Shown here one piece after another: positions 18,860 through 28,739 of a stretch of 64,000 nucleotides of DNA (the first letter of the stretch is position 1; each line of letters opens with the position of its first letter). The notes under the pieces were generated by a model. The model made no database searches, had not been told where the DNA came from, and worked only from the letters and a program-made list of their open reading frames with translations. This DNA is from Isoetes taiwanensis (taxonomy: Eukaryota; Streptophyta; Lycopodiopsida; Isoetales; Isoetaceae). The stretch spans positions 31,822,177-31,886,176 of the forward strand of contig JAJEKV010000001.1 of NCBI GenBank assembly GCA_021234155.1. Direction: 5' to 3'. The translations under genes and the position numbers were made by a program.

Positions 18860-20370
18860 ATGGAGAAGAAGTTGCTAGATTCACAAGGCATATTTCCTCA
18901 TGTTGACACATCAATTTTTGATCTCAATACAACAGAGATGAGGAAGGCCCAGAGATTGGATGATGAAAAACTGATCTCAGTTCTGGACAGATGCATCAGA
19001 AAGGAAGTCCTTTACAAGAAAACCTCAGCAACAAAGGACAGGGAATCATTTGAAGAGGCATGCGACCAACTGAAAAATATTAGAGTGCTCAAGAAGGCAG
19101 TTGGAGAGGAATTACAAAGGCTTACAGGGGACTGGTCGTCGTCGGAGCTAGGACATGCAAAAATACAAGGTCTCTAATGACGACCTGAAGAAGTATGTCT
19201 TCTGGTACAAAGACTTTGTCAAACAGCAGAAGTTGAAGAACGTTGCAAACCTTAAAGGGATTCACACGAAAGTTGCATCCAACTTGAAAAGAAAAGTCGC
19301 ATTGGTGAAGCAGACCCCGGATGCAGAATCCACTTTCTTTTATCAAGTGTCCACTGGTTTCAAGTGTGCATTGCCAGATGTGGGTACAGGTCCCCATGAT
19401 ATCACACTATTCGTGCTTGATAGCTGAGGCACCAGATGGTCGCTTGATGACTATAATACGCTCTACAACATATGCGGTGGTTACACGACGGAAATGAATT
19501 ACACAATTGTCACGATATGCCCCTCTGACATGTCCTACGCATATGCTTTATCTGCTGCAAAAGACTTGGAATGCATCAAAGTGATACGGCAGGCGGTCCT
19601 CATAGATGAAAACAGGGACAGTGAATTTAGCACAGCAAGTAAAATTTCTCATGTCCTTATCGTTATGATAGCCATGATGGATGATAAGGAATATGATCAG
19701 GCTTAAGGGAAAACCAGATGGAGAAAAACTTGCATGACAGTGCTATCAGCTAGATGAACGCCTGCGAAATGTCTTTTATCTTGAGCAAGAAGATAAGGGG
19801 AAGGGTATCGCGGACGTGGAACAGCTAGAGGAAGAAGAGGAAGAAAACCAGGCCGACCCCTTTCTTGTAGAGCACATTAAGTACGTCACATAAGGGGAGG
19901 CTAAACAAGAACGGATTCTCTATGGCCCTTTCTCATTATCTCATTGAAGCATTTTGCCCATTGGGGACAACTTGCTATGAGCTTCACGCCGGAGGTTACA
20001 TCGGCAGGGAAGCTTTGAAGTTAGCAAGGAAATGCCAGAGCGTCATCTCCGATGATCGAGCCAAGCATTTCTTGGAGCTCTTCTTTGAGAAAGTACTAGA
20101 GGAAGCATCTAGGGGACCAATCGGCAGTGAAAAATGCAAAGCTTCTACCTCTAAGGCCGAAATACCTCTAAGGCTGGAAGTTAATGACAGGGATCGAGAG
20201 CCCAAATCTGAAAGCTCTAGCCAGGTTAGCGTAAAGAGTAATGAACTATCAAGCATAGTTCAAACTATACAGATCTCAACTGATGTGGTTGGTGCTTCTA
20301 GCAGACCGGAGACAACTCAGAATAAGGATGCAACGGAAGAAGACACCACGAGGATTGATGAAAAAGAAAG
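18860..20370 (+). pseudogene. DNA-methylase-like region of a methylase/HAD fusion gene, unit 1
   Basis: From MEKKLLDSQGIFPHVDTSIF the gene passes through YKVSNDDLKKYVFWYKDFV, HDITLFV, and a block reading NYTIVTICPSDMSYAYALSA. An acidic linker (EEEEEENQADPF) follows, then FCPLGTTCYELHAGGYIGRE and ALKLARKCQSVISDD. The last block resembles the SAM-binding turn of N4/N6 DNA methylases (FxGxGTT followed by GR/K-x-IGIE), but the glycine pattern is degenerate and no NPPY/DPPY motif was seen. Frames are interrupted near 19,150, by a TGA at 19,425-19,427, and near 19,700. A spliced junction at 20,370 joins it to the HAD region. Confidence 0.5.
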
Positions 20371-20572
20371 GTATTGTGACAATGCTCGTTTTCTTATGAT
20401 ATCCATGCATTTTACAAACGACAAGCATATAGAAATCGCACCTGGCGCGATTTAGAATTTCCTTGACTTTCATATTTTTAGATTTTGTTGACATGCATCA
20501 TTAACGAAATCGCGCCTGGCGCGTTTGCTTGTTCCATTTCTTTCATCTCATACGTTATTGTTTGCGTTACAG
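20371..20572 (+). other. 202-base intron joining methylase-like and HAD regions
   Basis: GAAAG|GTATTG and TTACAG|ACATG give a phase-matched junction (…DEKER|HDSASPK…). The homologous intron in the second unit (31,878-32,079) has the same length. It contains two CG-rich inverted repeats of the form AAATCGCGCCTGGCGCGATTT in otherwise AT-rich sequence. Confidence 0.65.
20440..20525. repeat. CGCG-centred inverted repeats (unit 1)
   Basis: Two near-palindromes, AAATCGCACCTGGCGCGATTT and AAATCGCGCCTGGCGCGTTT, lie 60 bases apart. Related motifs recur at about 21,605-21,624 and 21,904-21,916. The density of CpG here contrasts with the AT-rich surroundings. Confidence 0.75.
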
Positions 20573-21206
20573 ACATGATTCGGCTTCCCCAAAAGTACTG
20601 GTCTTTGATTTGAATGGTGTGCTATGTAGAACGTTTCCTAAAGCAACGTTTGATAAGTCATGGTATGCGCAACAACTATTTGAGACGCATACCAAATATG
20701 TTTACCCGCGCCCTTATCTAAAGGAGATGTTGGACCAGGCCTTCAGTCTGTTTCATTGTGCAATTTGGTCATCTATGGAGCATAGAAATATACAGGTAGT
20801 TTTGAAAGTAGTGCCTGAGCTAAATAGAGATTGAAAAAGTCCATCTGGGATCAAAGCAAATGTGCTTCATTCACAAACCCTAAAGATCCGACAGGTAAAA
20901 AGGTATTTGTGAAATGCTTGCGCAACATGATGGATGCCCTAGGTGTTGAGGAAAAGGAAGGCATGCCATGGTTGATGATGACGCCCTAAAGTGTTGCTTC
21001 AATCAGTCACAGTCATTAAATCCGCCATCCTATCATCCTGATATGTTTAGCCAAGATGACTTCCTACTTCATTTTGTCAGTGTCTTGCAAGAAATAGCTT
21101 CAGGGAAAACGGTCGAAGAGATACAAACACTATATCCGCTACTTGATCGGACAGGGAAAATTGATAGGGACCTTGAGAAAATCGTTCTAGAAAGGGAACT
21201 CTTTTG
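20573..21206 (+). pseudogene. FCP1/NIF-like HAD phosphatase region, unit 1
   Basis: The exon encodes KVLVFDLNGVLCRTF (HAD motif I), then YPRPYLKEMLDQAFSLF and CAIWSSMEHRNI (motif II context), FTNPKDPTGKK, and in another frame VDDDALKCCFNQ (motif IV) through VERELF-like sequence to a stop at 21,204-21,206. Motif I reads D-L-N-G rather than D-x-D-G; DLNG variants are familiar in plant NIF-like proteins. A stop at 20,832-20,834 in this unit and a 1-2 base frame change near 20,965 break it. CTD-type phosphatases of this fold act on phosphoserine, but activity here is doubtful. Confidence 0.6.
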
Positions 21207-21357
21207 ATATATATATATGTATACCGAAAATACACTTTCCATAAAAGTTTTGAATATGAAATATACTTTACACCAAAGCTTTTGAATATATATTGTGTTC
21301 TTGTAGCAGCATTATTGGTTCTGTGTACACATTGTATTATTATATTATGTGTATGCA

Positions 21358-21557
21358 AGATGAACCATGAGGACCTCTGCAGGTGCCGCCAGCTAGAAAT
21401 AGAACTTGAGGACTGGCTGACTGTTGTTGCTATGAATCCCGTCCGCTTCTATCCTGATCCATTCGATGTTGTAATCCATCTTCTATGGAATCCAGAGCAT
21501 GGTTTGTTCATGATCGAGAGGATCTCAGGAGCGCCTGTCGACGATGAATCGGAATAG
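21358..21557 (+). CDS. Possible last exon of the methylase/HAD gene, unit 1
   Basis: The frame reads MNHEDLCRCRQLEIELEDWL then RFYPDPFDVVIHLLWNPEHG and ends at a TAG (21,555-21,557). It is preserved without change in the second unit (32,863-33,062) and, with base-call-like damage, in the third (about 62,425-62,635). An upstream AG at about 21,300-21,360 could serve as acceptor. The fold is unknown. Confidence 0.4.
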
Positions 21558-21939
21558 TTTTTGAAGTTTATGTTGTTTGATCATGCTATATTTATGCCAA
21601 CAAAATCGCGTCACGCGCGATTTGAACCACGAAAATCTCTGTTTTGTAGCAACTTGCTTGCTGTTATTTATTGATAAAGCACTAAAATTTCAATCTATAG
21701 ATTTCGTAGTCGTCCGTGATGGTATGAAATAATAAGCAATTTCCTACTTTTTATATTGCCAACATTCTGTCATAATATGGGTGATTTGCATCGAATATTT
21801 GAATGCATTTCAATTTCAACACAAAATGCATATTCCTAGGCCGAAAATGAACTCAGTGCAAAAGTGTGGTTAATTCAATATAAAGGTCAATAAAAGGCTT
21901 ATACGGCGCGATTTTGGAATAGACATAATCCCAATTTAA

Positions 21940-23050
21940 TTGAATGATGGTTACAATGGCGGGGCTGGCTATAGACAATGGCTAGGGTTGACCACTCCAT
22001 CCGCCCCTCCTGTGCATACTTTGCAGATAGGCTAGATCGGGCTCTGGTGCGACTCTAGCCTGCCGGATATGCAATCTCATGGTATCACCCATTGAGATTG
22101 CTCCGGGTTGTACTCCCTGGTCCATCGAGGCAGGAAGGGTTCCATCTCCCCTTCTCGGGGTCTAGAGGTTCCAGGGGGGCTAGAGAATCGTGGCAACACA
22201 CGATTCTTCCCCGACTTAACCCCCCAAAATAAGAGCCAGGCCGTCACCTGCAACTCTTGAGAGGCAGGCCAACACCATTGCCCCAGGAGGTGCCGGACCC
22301 ATGCCCGGCCCACTTGAAGTGACCGGCCATAAGCCTAGCCCGCTATGGGATCCCCAGTAGCCGCACTCAGCAGGGACCCTCCCGCCGTCTCGTCTCTAGC
22401 CCCGTTATGTAGTGCTGAGTCATACCATAGCTCTCATAGCCTGGTGGGTTCCTATGCATAGGCCGTAATAATAATAGGAACTAAAGGGTCTAAACTAGGA
22501 GCATTACTAAGTAATGGCTACTAGGTCTCTACCCCCCTTCCCAATACAAGAGGAGCAAACATGATCAACCAATATTACATATCCACATAACATGATCACA
22601 ATAAGAAGAACATCTAAACCTAATCATATACATCTAACTTACAGTTAGGGTTCATTGATTAGGGTTCAAGATCTATACTGTGTCTAGGAAGGCTCTACTA
22701 GAGACACGAAATGCTAACTCATCTGGAGTCCTAACTTCCAGATGATCTACAAAGAACTCTAATCCAAATACCTGCTCCTGAGGAACTCCCTCTTATTCCC
22801 GGCGTCTCCATGATCTTTGAGGTGGTTGAAGTAGCTCCCACTCCTATTGATGCACACACGCTCTGGGGGCTGCTATGCTAGGCTATGCCACAGCAAATGG
22901 TTCTCGAAACGGAGTTTCGAGCGCGAAAAGAGTTCTAGACTGTTGGAGCCAGAAAAATGGCTTAGGGTTAGGGTTTGGCCATTTATAGGTTAATGTTGAT
23001 GTCACCTGAAGTAAATACTACATTACAGAAAGATATTATGTTCAATCTTA
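21940..23050 (-). mobile_element. LTR-type sequence, minus orientation (unit 1, first copy)
   Basis: On the minus strand a TATA box (TATAAAT, 22,981-22,987) is followed at once by AAACCCTAACCCTAAG. About 1 kb of conserved sequence then follows that is also found, in the opposite orientation, at 50.9-51.9 kb next to a tRNA-Met-type primer binding site. Matching landmarks are TTGTATTGGGAAGG near 22,545 and the TGCACAGGAGGGGCGGATGG block near 22,005. It is therefore an LTR of that family. Ends and a primer site are not clear here. Confidence 0.6.
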
Positions 23051-23384
23051 CCCAAATTCTCGCTTTAACTCTTCACTTTACCTTTTTGCATTGTTGAATA
23101 TAAACCGAAGGCAATTCTTTTTGCCAAGGGTGGGACTTTCATTCATAAAGATAACATACAATCAATCAAATCATTCCCAAGCTCCAATGTCTTGGGCACA
23201 AGATCAAAGAATATTGATGATAGATGAAATCAAACAATTTGCCTCAATTATCCATTGATTCATGAAGCAAGGAAGGCATATTCAAGCATTTGCAGGTCAA
23301 TCCAGTCTCTCAAGCAGGTTTCTTGATCGAATCTCACGCCCAAAGCCCTCGAGTCCTTCTGTAACATAATTCCCCTTTCATAAT

Positions 23385-23660
23385 CGTCTGTTTCTGGCCC
23401 ATTATTGGCCTCACTCCAAAGATGTGCACACGCTCTCGGGGGGCTGTTGTGCTAGGCTATGCCATAGCAAACGGTTCTCGAAACGGAGTTTGGAGCGCGA
23501 AGAAGATTCACAGACCGTTGGAGCCAGGAAAGAGGCCTAGGGTTAGGGTTTAGGCCTCTATAGGTTAGGTTCCACATGTTATGCCACGTGGCTCCAATAG
23601 GGCAATCCCATGTGGCGGGTGCCCAATAGGTTAAGGCCACGTGGAAAATGGTCTTAACCT
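23385..23660 (-). mobile_element. Second LTR promoter fragment of the same family (unit 1)
   Basis: The segment repeats the 22,830-23,000 sequence in the same orientation (CTATGCCATAGCAAACGGTT, then CTAGGGTTAGGGTTTAGG, then a TATA-like CCTATAGAGG on the minus strand). Beyond the TATA it differs and carries two G-boxes (CACGTG at 23,585-23,590 and 23,638-23,643). A separate piece of the same LTR body appears at about 24,525-24,740. Confidence 0.6.
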
Positions 23661-24524
23661 AAGGTTGGCTAAGTTATATAAATGACTTAGTCATGCACCT
23701 TATGCCACTAATCTATGGTATACAAGACTATGAAGGTAGATTTGTATAGTGACGGACCTAGAAATATATGTATTTATGGCATATATTTCCCTGGAACGTC
23801 ACAACAGCTACAACCAAGACATTGAAACGCAGGCCAATCATGTCTACAACTTCAAGACATCGCCCTTGTAACACTTATGTTCTTGCAGATACACAAATTG
23901 AACATCCAACTTAGACAGGTAAAAGTAGATGTGGCTCCTCTTTAAAGCAAACATTAATTATTTTGAGAAATTTAAGATTCTATTTGAGCATGAAATAGGT
24001 CGCACGCTACCCACATGATGCAAAATATGGCTAGACTGAAGCAGAAGTTGACGTTTTATTCTAGAAATTACGCCAAGAAATTATAGTTGTGTGAAATTGC
24101 ATTCAAGGGGACTTTCCCACGCTCTTCTTTGGACGCTCCCAGAATCTATACGATGCTCCCATCGTATAAATACGGGGAATTCCCCTCCCATGGCGACCAC
24201 ATCACCATGGCAAGGCCCTCCGTCATACTCGGACCACTTGGGATGGCCAAGTGTCCGGGCGAGGAACATGGAGGTGTCATTCGTTCCACGTCCACTATGG
24301 AAAATCCTATACAGCGGAAAGCGTACATATACGTTAGCATACAATCATCATGCAAAATAATATACCACCACGAAGGGTGGCCCATCCATCATCATCACGG
24401 AAAAGATAAGACATCCATAATAACATGAAATAACACCATGACAAGGCACTACCCCAGGCTCGGACTCCAACGGATCAACTGACGGCCACGGTCTCAAGAT
24501 ATCAACAGACGGAGGTATAACATG
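23661..24524. other. LTR-flanking or internal retroelement sequence, not coding
   Basis: No convincing frame is present. Overlapping frames around 24,087-24,428 on both strands are shadows of a GC-balanced stretch and contain no known motif. It probably belongs to the retroelement bounded by the LTR pieces on each side. Confidence 0.3.
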
Positions 24525-24740
24525 GCATTGGCTGGCCTAATACAATGACTAGGGTTGTCCACTCCATCCGCCCCTCCTGTGCACACTTTGCAGATAGGCT
24601 GAATCATGCTATGACGTGCTTGTAGCCCTCCGGATACGCAATCCCAAGGAATCACCCTTCGGGACTACTCCAGATTACATCTCCCCGGTCCGATGAGGCA
24701 GGTCAGAGAGGCGTCTCCTCCCTGCTGCCATGCTATGGCA
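24525..24740 (-). mobile_element. Partial LTR of the same family (unit 1)
   Basis: The block beginning TGGCCTAATACAATGACTAGG and containing CACTCCATCCGCCCCTCC parallels 21,960-22,180. It lacks the promoter half, so it is a truncated LTR. Confidence 0.5.
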
Positions 24741-26084
24741 GCATAGAAGAGCAAGACACATTTTGAAGACTAATCCTTACACTTTGATCTGAATTTCAAG
24801 GCACAAGAAGAATGTCTTATTGGCATACATTGAAGGCTTGAAGAGCAAGGTGAGGACAATTAACTCAGGTCACACAAAAGAGGCAAAGGGAGAATCAAGC
24901 AAAAAAAAAGAAGACGACCCCTGGAAGATCTCTTGGCATGTAATCATTTGAGTTCTTGGCATCTTTGTGCTCTTTGATTCCCATCCCACATCTCCCATGC
25001 TTTCTACCATCATGAAATACCCATGAGATCTTGAATTCCATGCCCACAATTCATTTCCACGCCAAATTTGGCTTTGAAGATTTTTTCTAGTCAAAACTAC
25101 ACTTTCAAGAACCATTCACATGCCACACACTTATCATACCACTTCCACATCATTCAAAGTTCTAAAACCTCACTTGACTTGGTCATACATGTGGTCAAAG
25201 GTCAACATTCCATCCATCAAAGTCAACGAAAAGGGAAGATCATAAGATCCCTAAGGGAAGCATTCAACAGTCAAGTTTGCCTAAGGAAATGCCAATGATT
25301 TGCATTTTTACAAAAATTGACCCATGGAAGGTACATTTGAAGTGCAAGTCATCACACACATCACCTCTCTTGGCATGCCATGTCATGCCTTTATCTCCAT
25401 GATCACACTTCAAATTTTTGTCATTGCTGGATCATTGCCACATCATCATTCGCACCTCCACATCACCATCCACATGTCACACACATCATGTTCACATCAC
25501 TTGAGGTTTTGACTAGAAAGAATTTTCTAAGCCAAGTTGATTGACACGTCACCATCCTTATTTGCCATGTCATCCCTACCTTGCCTTGTCATCATTCTCA
25601 CATGCCACATCACCTCCCTTTTGAGCCATTTTTAAGCCAAAATCGAAAATGCCCAATTGCAAAAAAAGATTCCAGAATCTTCTAGAGCATGAAAAAAGAG
25701 TCCCATTGGAAAAAAGAAAATTGAAAAATTCGTTTATCTTGGTCCTTATATTTGCCTCCTTGTGAAACGTGCCATAGTCCATGGGGTAAAATTTTTTTTC
25801 CTATCTACTCCCCCGACCTATTTTTCTTCCCAGCCAATCTCCCCATGCCGTGTGGAACATCCGGGCGTGTGGGGCGGTGGAGGTACCGAATCCCACGTGG
25901 ATATTGCACGCAATAATTATAAATTAAGGTTTTGCTTTTCCTTATATACCTTGAGCTGCCAAACCTAAATTTGCCTGTGGGATATATCGTTGAAAGTTAT
26001 CAAGAACCCTAAACCTGTGAACGCCAAGATCCGGTCGATTCGGCCAAACCAATTGTGCAATCATGCTCCAAACCTGCCGAATAA
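24741..26084. other. Non-coding CA/CAT-rich retroelement-like sequence
   Basis: The stretch is rich in CATCAC, CCACATCA and related words (24,950-25,620). It then has a candidate TATA-bearing section (TTATATACCTTGAGC near 25,943) just ahead of the reverse transcriptase ORF. No gag-like frame is visible. Confidence 0.35.
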
Positions 26085-27498
26085 CCTGAGTGGCTATCCT
26101 GTATTGTCCCTGTAGAAAAGAAAAATAAAACCATCAGAATCTGCATTGATTACAGGGATTTGAGCAAGGCTACCATCAAAGATTGCTATCCATTACCATT
26201 TTTAGAAGAGGTTTTACATGCTGTTGCAGGTAAAGATATTTATTCCTTCTTAGATGGTTTCTCAGGTTTTAATCAAATAAATATTAAAGAAGAAGATCAG
26301 CCAAAAACTTCATTCATTACACCTTGGGGAACATTTGCCATGAAAAGGATGCCCTTTGGGCTAATGAATGCTTCTGCAACATTCCAAAGAGCTATGGACA
26401 CAATTTTTAAAGATATGCCTACTAACACTTTTCGTGTGTTCTTGGATGATCTCTGCTTGGGAACTTCCCGGGGAACTTCCCTTGAAAACCACTTTGATAT
26501 GCTAACTATGTTGTTTGCCTTATGTAGAAAAGGGGGAGTCAGCTTGAATCCGAAAAAATGTGTTTTCTTATCCTCAAAAAGGGAATTACTTGGACATGTG
26601 GTGTCCACAAAAGGTATACAAATTGCTGAAGCTAAGATTGAGGCTTTGAAAAAGTTGGCACCTCCTAAGACCCTCAAACAGGTAAAAAGTTTCATGGGGA
26701 TGACCAGCTTCTTGAAAATGTCATTTTTCACACACTATGAGTCCAATTTCTAACCTCACAAAGGTTGGAAAATTTTCCAAAATTGAGAGCAAGCATATTC
26801 TGATCAATTGGGATGAACAGTGCCAAGAGTCTTTTGACAAAATCATTAATGCCATTTGTAACTCCATCTTGTTAAAGCCTCCTAATCTTGAAAAGCCTTT
26901 CAAAGCCTACATCAGTGTCACCAAAAGGGCAATTGGTCTTGCCTTGTTACAAGAGGATCATGTGATTGCTTTTGCAAGCAAAATGTGGTCAGACACTGAG
27001 CTGAGATATTCCAGATTAGAGAAGAGTGCAGCTGCCTTGATGTTCTTGATAGAGAGACAAGGACATTTGCTACAAAACAGCCAAATCCAGGTCTTTATGA
27101 GGCAAAATCCTTTATTTTTTGCCAAAAAGCAACCAAAAGCAAAGTTGTGCAGGTGGGCTTGCAAAGTTCAAACCTATGACATCACTGTTAAAGTGGTCAA
27201 TCTAGTAGAGAATCCCAGTTCATACCTGCCTTATGTTCTATTTGAGCACGAGGATCAAAATGGTCTATGCAATGATGATAATGTGACTAACTTGGTTGCT
27301 TTTGATGTAGAAAACACAGATTGGCAGTGTGAGATTAGGGGTTATCTCGAAAACAATGAAGTATCAAAGAATTTGAGCAGCAGTCAAGAAAGGAGATTTA
27401 AGGACAAATGCAAGAAGTTCAGACTTATTGAAGATGTATTGTGCAAGATTGACAAGGAAGGAGTTTTATTGAGGTGTGTAGAGCAGATTCACAAGTGA
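26085..27498 (+). pseudogene. Ty3-type reverse transcriptase / RNase H, unit 1 (frameshifted)
   Basis: Coding similarity starts about 25 codons before the first ATG (WLSCIVPVEKKNKTIRICI). Then come DYRDLSKATIKDCYPLP, YSFLDGFSGFNQI, PFGLMNASATFQRAMD and RVFLDDL (YxDD as FLDD). The RNase H-like part follows (AYISVTKRAIGLALLQ, then FASKMWSDTELRYSRLEKSA). A 12-base duplication (ACTTCCCGGGGA region near 26,465) and one extra C near 26,745 distinguish it from unit 2; the C shifts the frame, splitting the ORF at 26,753. The Asp usually found in the first RNase H motif is replaced (ISVT). No protease or integrase is attached. Confidence 0.82.
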
Positions 27499-28640
27499 AG
27501 GGATATATGAACTGGCTAGGGATTAAGTAATTCATTTTTTGGGCTTTCACACATGGTTGAGACTACGATTTCTGGCGTGTATTGTATGCAAAACCGTATA
27601 GTTGTGCATGTTTGAGCAGCTTCATTCCATTTAGAGGTCATGTTGCTTTTTTAGGTTTTTGGATGGCATTCTTGGCAATGATTCTAAAAGAAAAAAGATA
27701 GCTTGCCTCTTGTAGGGAGTCGATAAGGCCAGACAGGTGCCTTTGCACGCTCTAGTGCCTTGCTCCAGCCCCAAAACTGTCCTCCTAGTGCAGATGCGAT
27801 TAGGGGGGCAGTGCCTGAGCTGTGAAGCCACTCTAGGCTTCTGCGTTATTGTATGTGTGTGGCTTGCAGGCAAGGCATCCAAACGAGGCTTCCAGGGAAA
27901 GCTAAGGCGCGGATTCCTGATCCTCCGGCCCAACGAGGAGGATTTGTTTCTTTGTTTTTTTTTTTTTTTTTCCTTGCTTTGTTTCTTTTACAAAGGTCGA
28001 ATTGCAGGCATTGTGGATCTGGTGCAGAATGTGAAAGGCATCGAGAGATTCTTTCCGGCTTTGTGGCCATCGCGGCTTGGAGATACAAAACACAAAAAGG
28101 GAAAAATTTTACTTGTGTGTTTGATTCAGAAGTTGCCTCCTCAAATGCTCCAAAGAAGTTGCCTGCTCAAATGCTCCAAATAAAGTCTAATGTAATTATC
28201 TTTGGGACCGAAAATGCGAGGCGGGCGTTTATTTTGATAAGTAAAACTTGGGTAAGACATTGCAACTGTGCTCAAATCGGTCTTTTAGGCAAGAGCCAGC
28301 ATTATATCATAACATATATATGTTCTTATGTTTGTCCTCCTGAATCCGGCCGTTGATCCGAGATCCTACGGCTCACGTGGCTTTGGGACGTATCTTATGG
28401 CCCAGGTGGCTTGGGAGTTTGTGACCGATTATATGTAAGTGATCCTACGGTCCAGGTTGATCTGATCCTGACCGTTGGTCCGAGATCCTACGGCTCACGT
28501 TGCTTTAGATATATCCTACATGATCCTACGGTCCAGATTGATCATAATCCTTGGTCCACGATCCTACGACTCACATTGCATGCTCGGGCCTTGGTATTTT
28601 CAACAAATCTTAAGGAAAGGCTTTTAAAATTTTTTATGTT
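27499..28640. other. Non-coding stretch with short GATCCTACGG repeats
   Basis: Several overlapping frames at 27,737-28,356 exist on both strands but contain no recognised domain and cross a T run at 27,956-27,972. From 28,350 to 28,600 the words GAGATCCTACGGCTCACGT and GATCCTACGGTCCAG alternate in degenerate repeats. No gene is supported. Confidence 0.35.
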
Positions 28641-28712
28641 ATTGGGGGGATAAGAACCCTGGTCATTAACCCCCCAAACCCCCCATTCTAACCACTAGAC
28701 CAGGCATTAATT
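28640..28712 (-). mobile_element. tRNA-derived SINE head, family 1 (unit 1)
   Basis: On the minus strand the sequence reads TGGTCTAGTGGTTAGAAT, a good Pol III A box of the tRNA-Glu/Asp kind. After a G-rich segment it continues with CCAGGGTTCTTATCCCCCC, a degenerate B box. The stretch does not fold as an intact tRNA, so it is a SINE head. The same family occurs at 40,138-40,210 and 52,712-52,785. Confidence 0.6.
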
Positions 28713-28739
28713 CCATGAATAATTTATATTTCAAATATA

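Larger units (their letters stand above)
13018..22930. repeat. Amplified block, copy A (shared with 54,137-64,000)
   Basis: From the sequence GTCGTCCTCCATAACATAC at 13,018 onward, this segment can be followed base by base in 54,137-64,000 up to the window end. Order and orientation of every internal feature are the same: palindrome array, small plus-strand ORF, minus-strand transposase-like gene, plus-strand methylase/HAD gene, and LTR sequence. The right end cannot be set because the second copy leaves the window. The block is either a large mobile element with nested insertions or a segmental duplication. Confidence 0.9.

Noticed and set aside
22950-22980. Interstitial telomere remnant
   Set aside because: Only two AAACCCTAA-type units in each LTR copy, always beside the TATA box, so a promoter element fits better.
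24087-24428. Four overlapping ORFs on both strands
   Set aside because: Mutual shadows in one stretch; no recognisable motif; probably retroelement non-coding sequence.
27737-28356. Overlapping ORFs of about 150 codons in units 1 and 2
   Set aside because: They cross a T run, differ in frame between the units, have competing frames on both strands and no domain.
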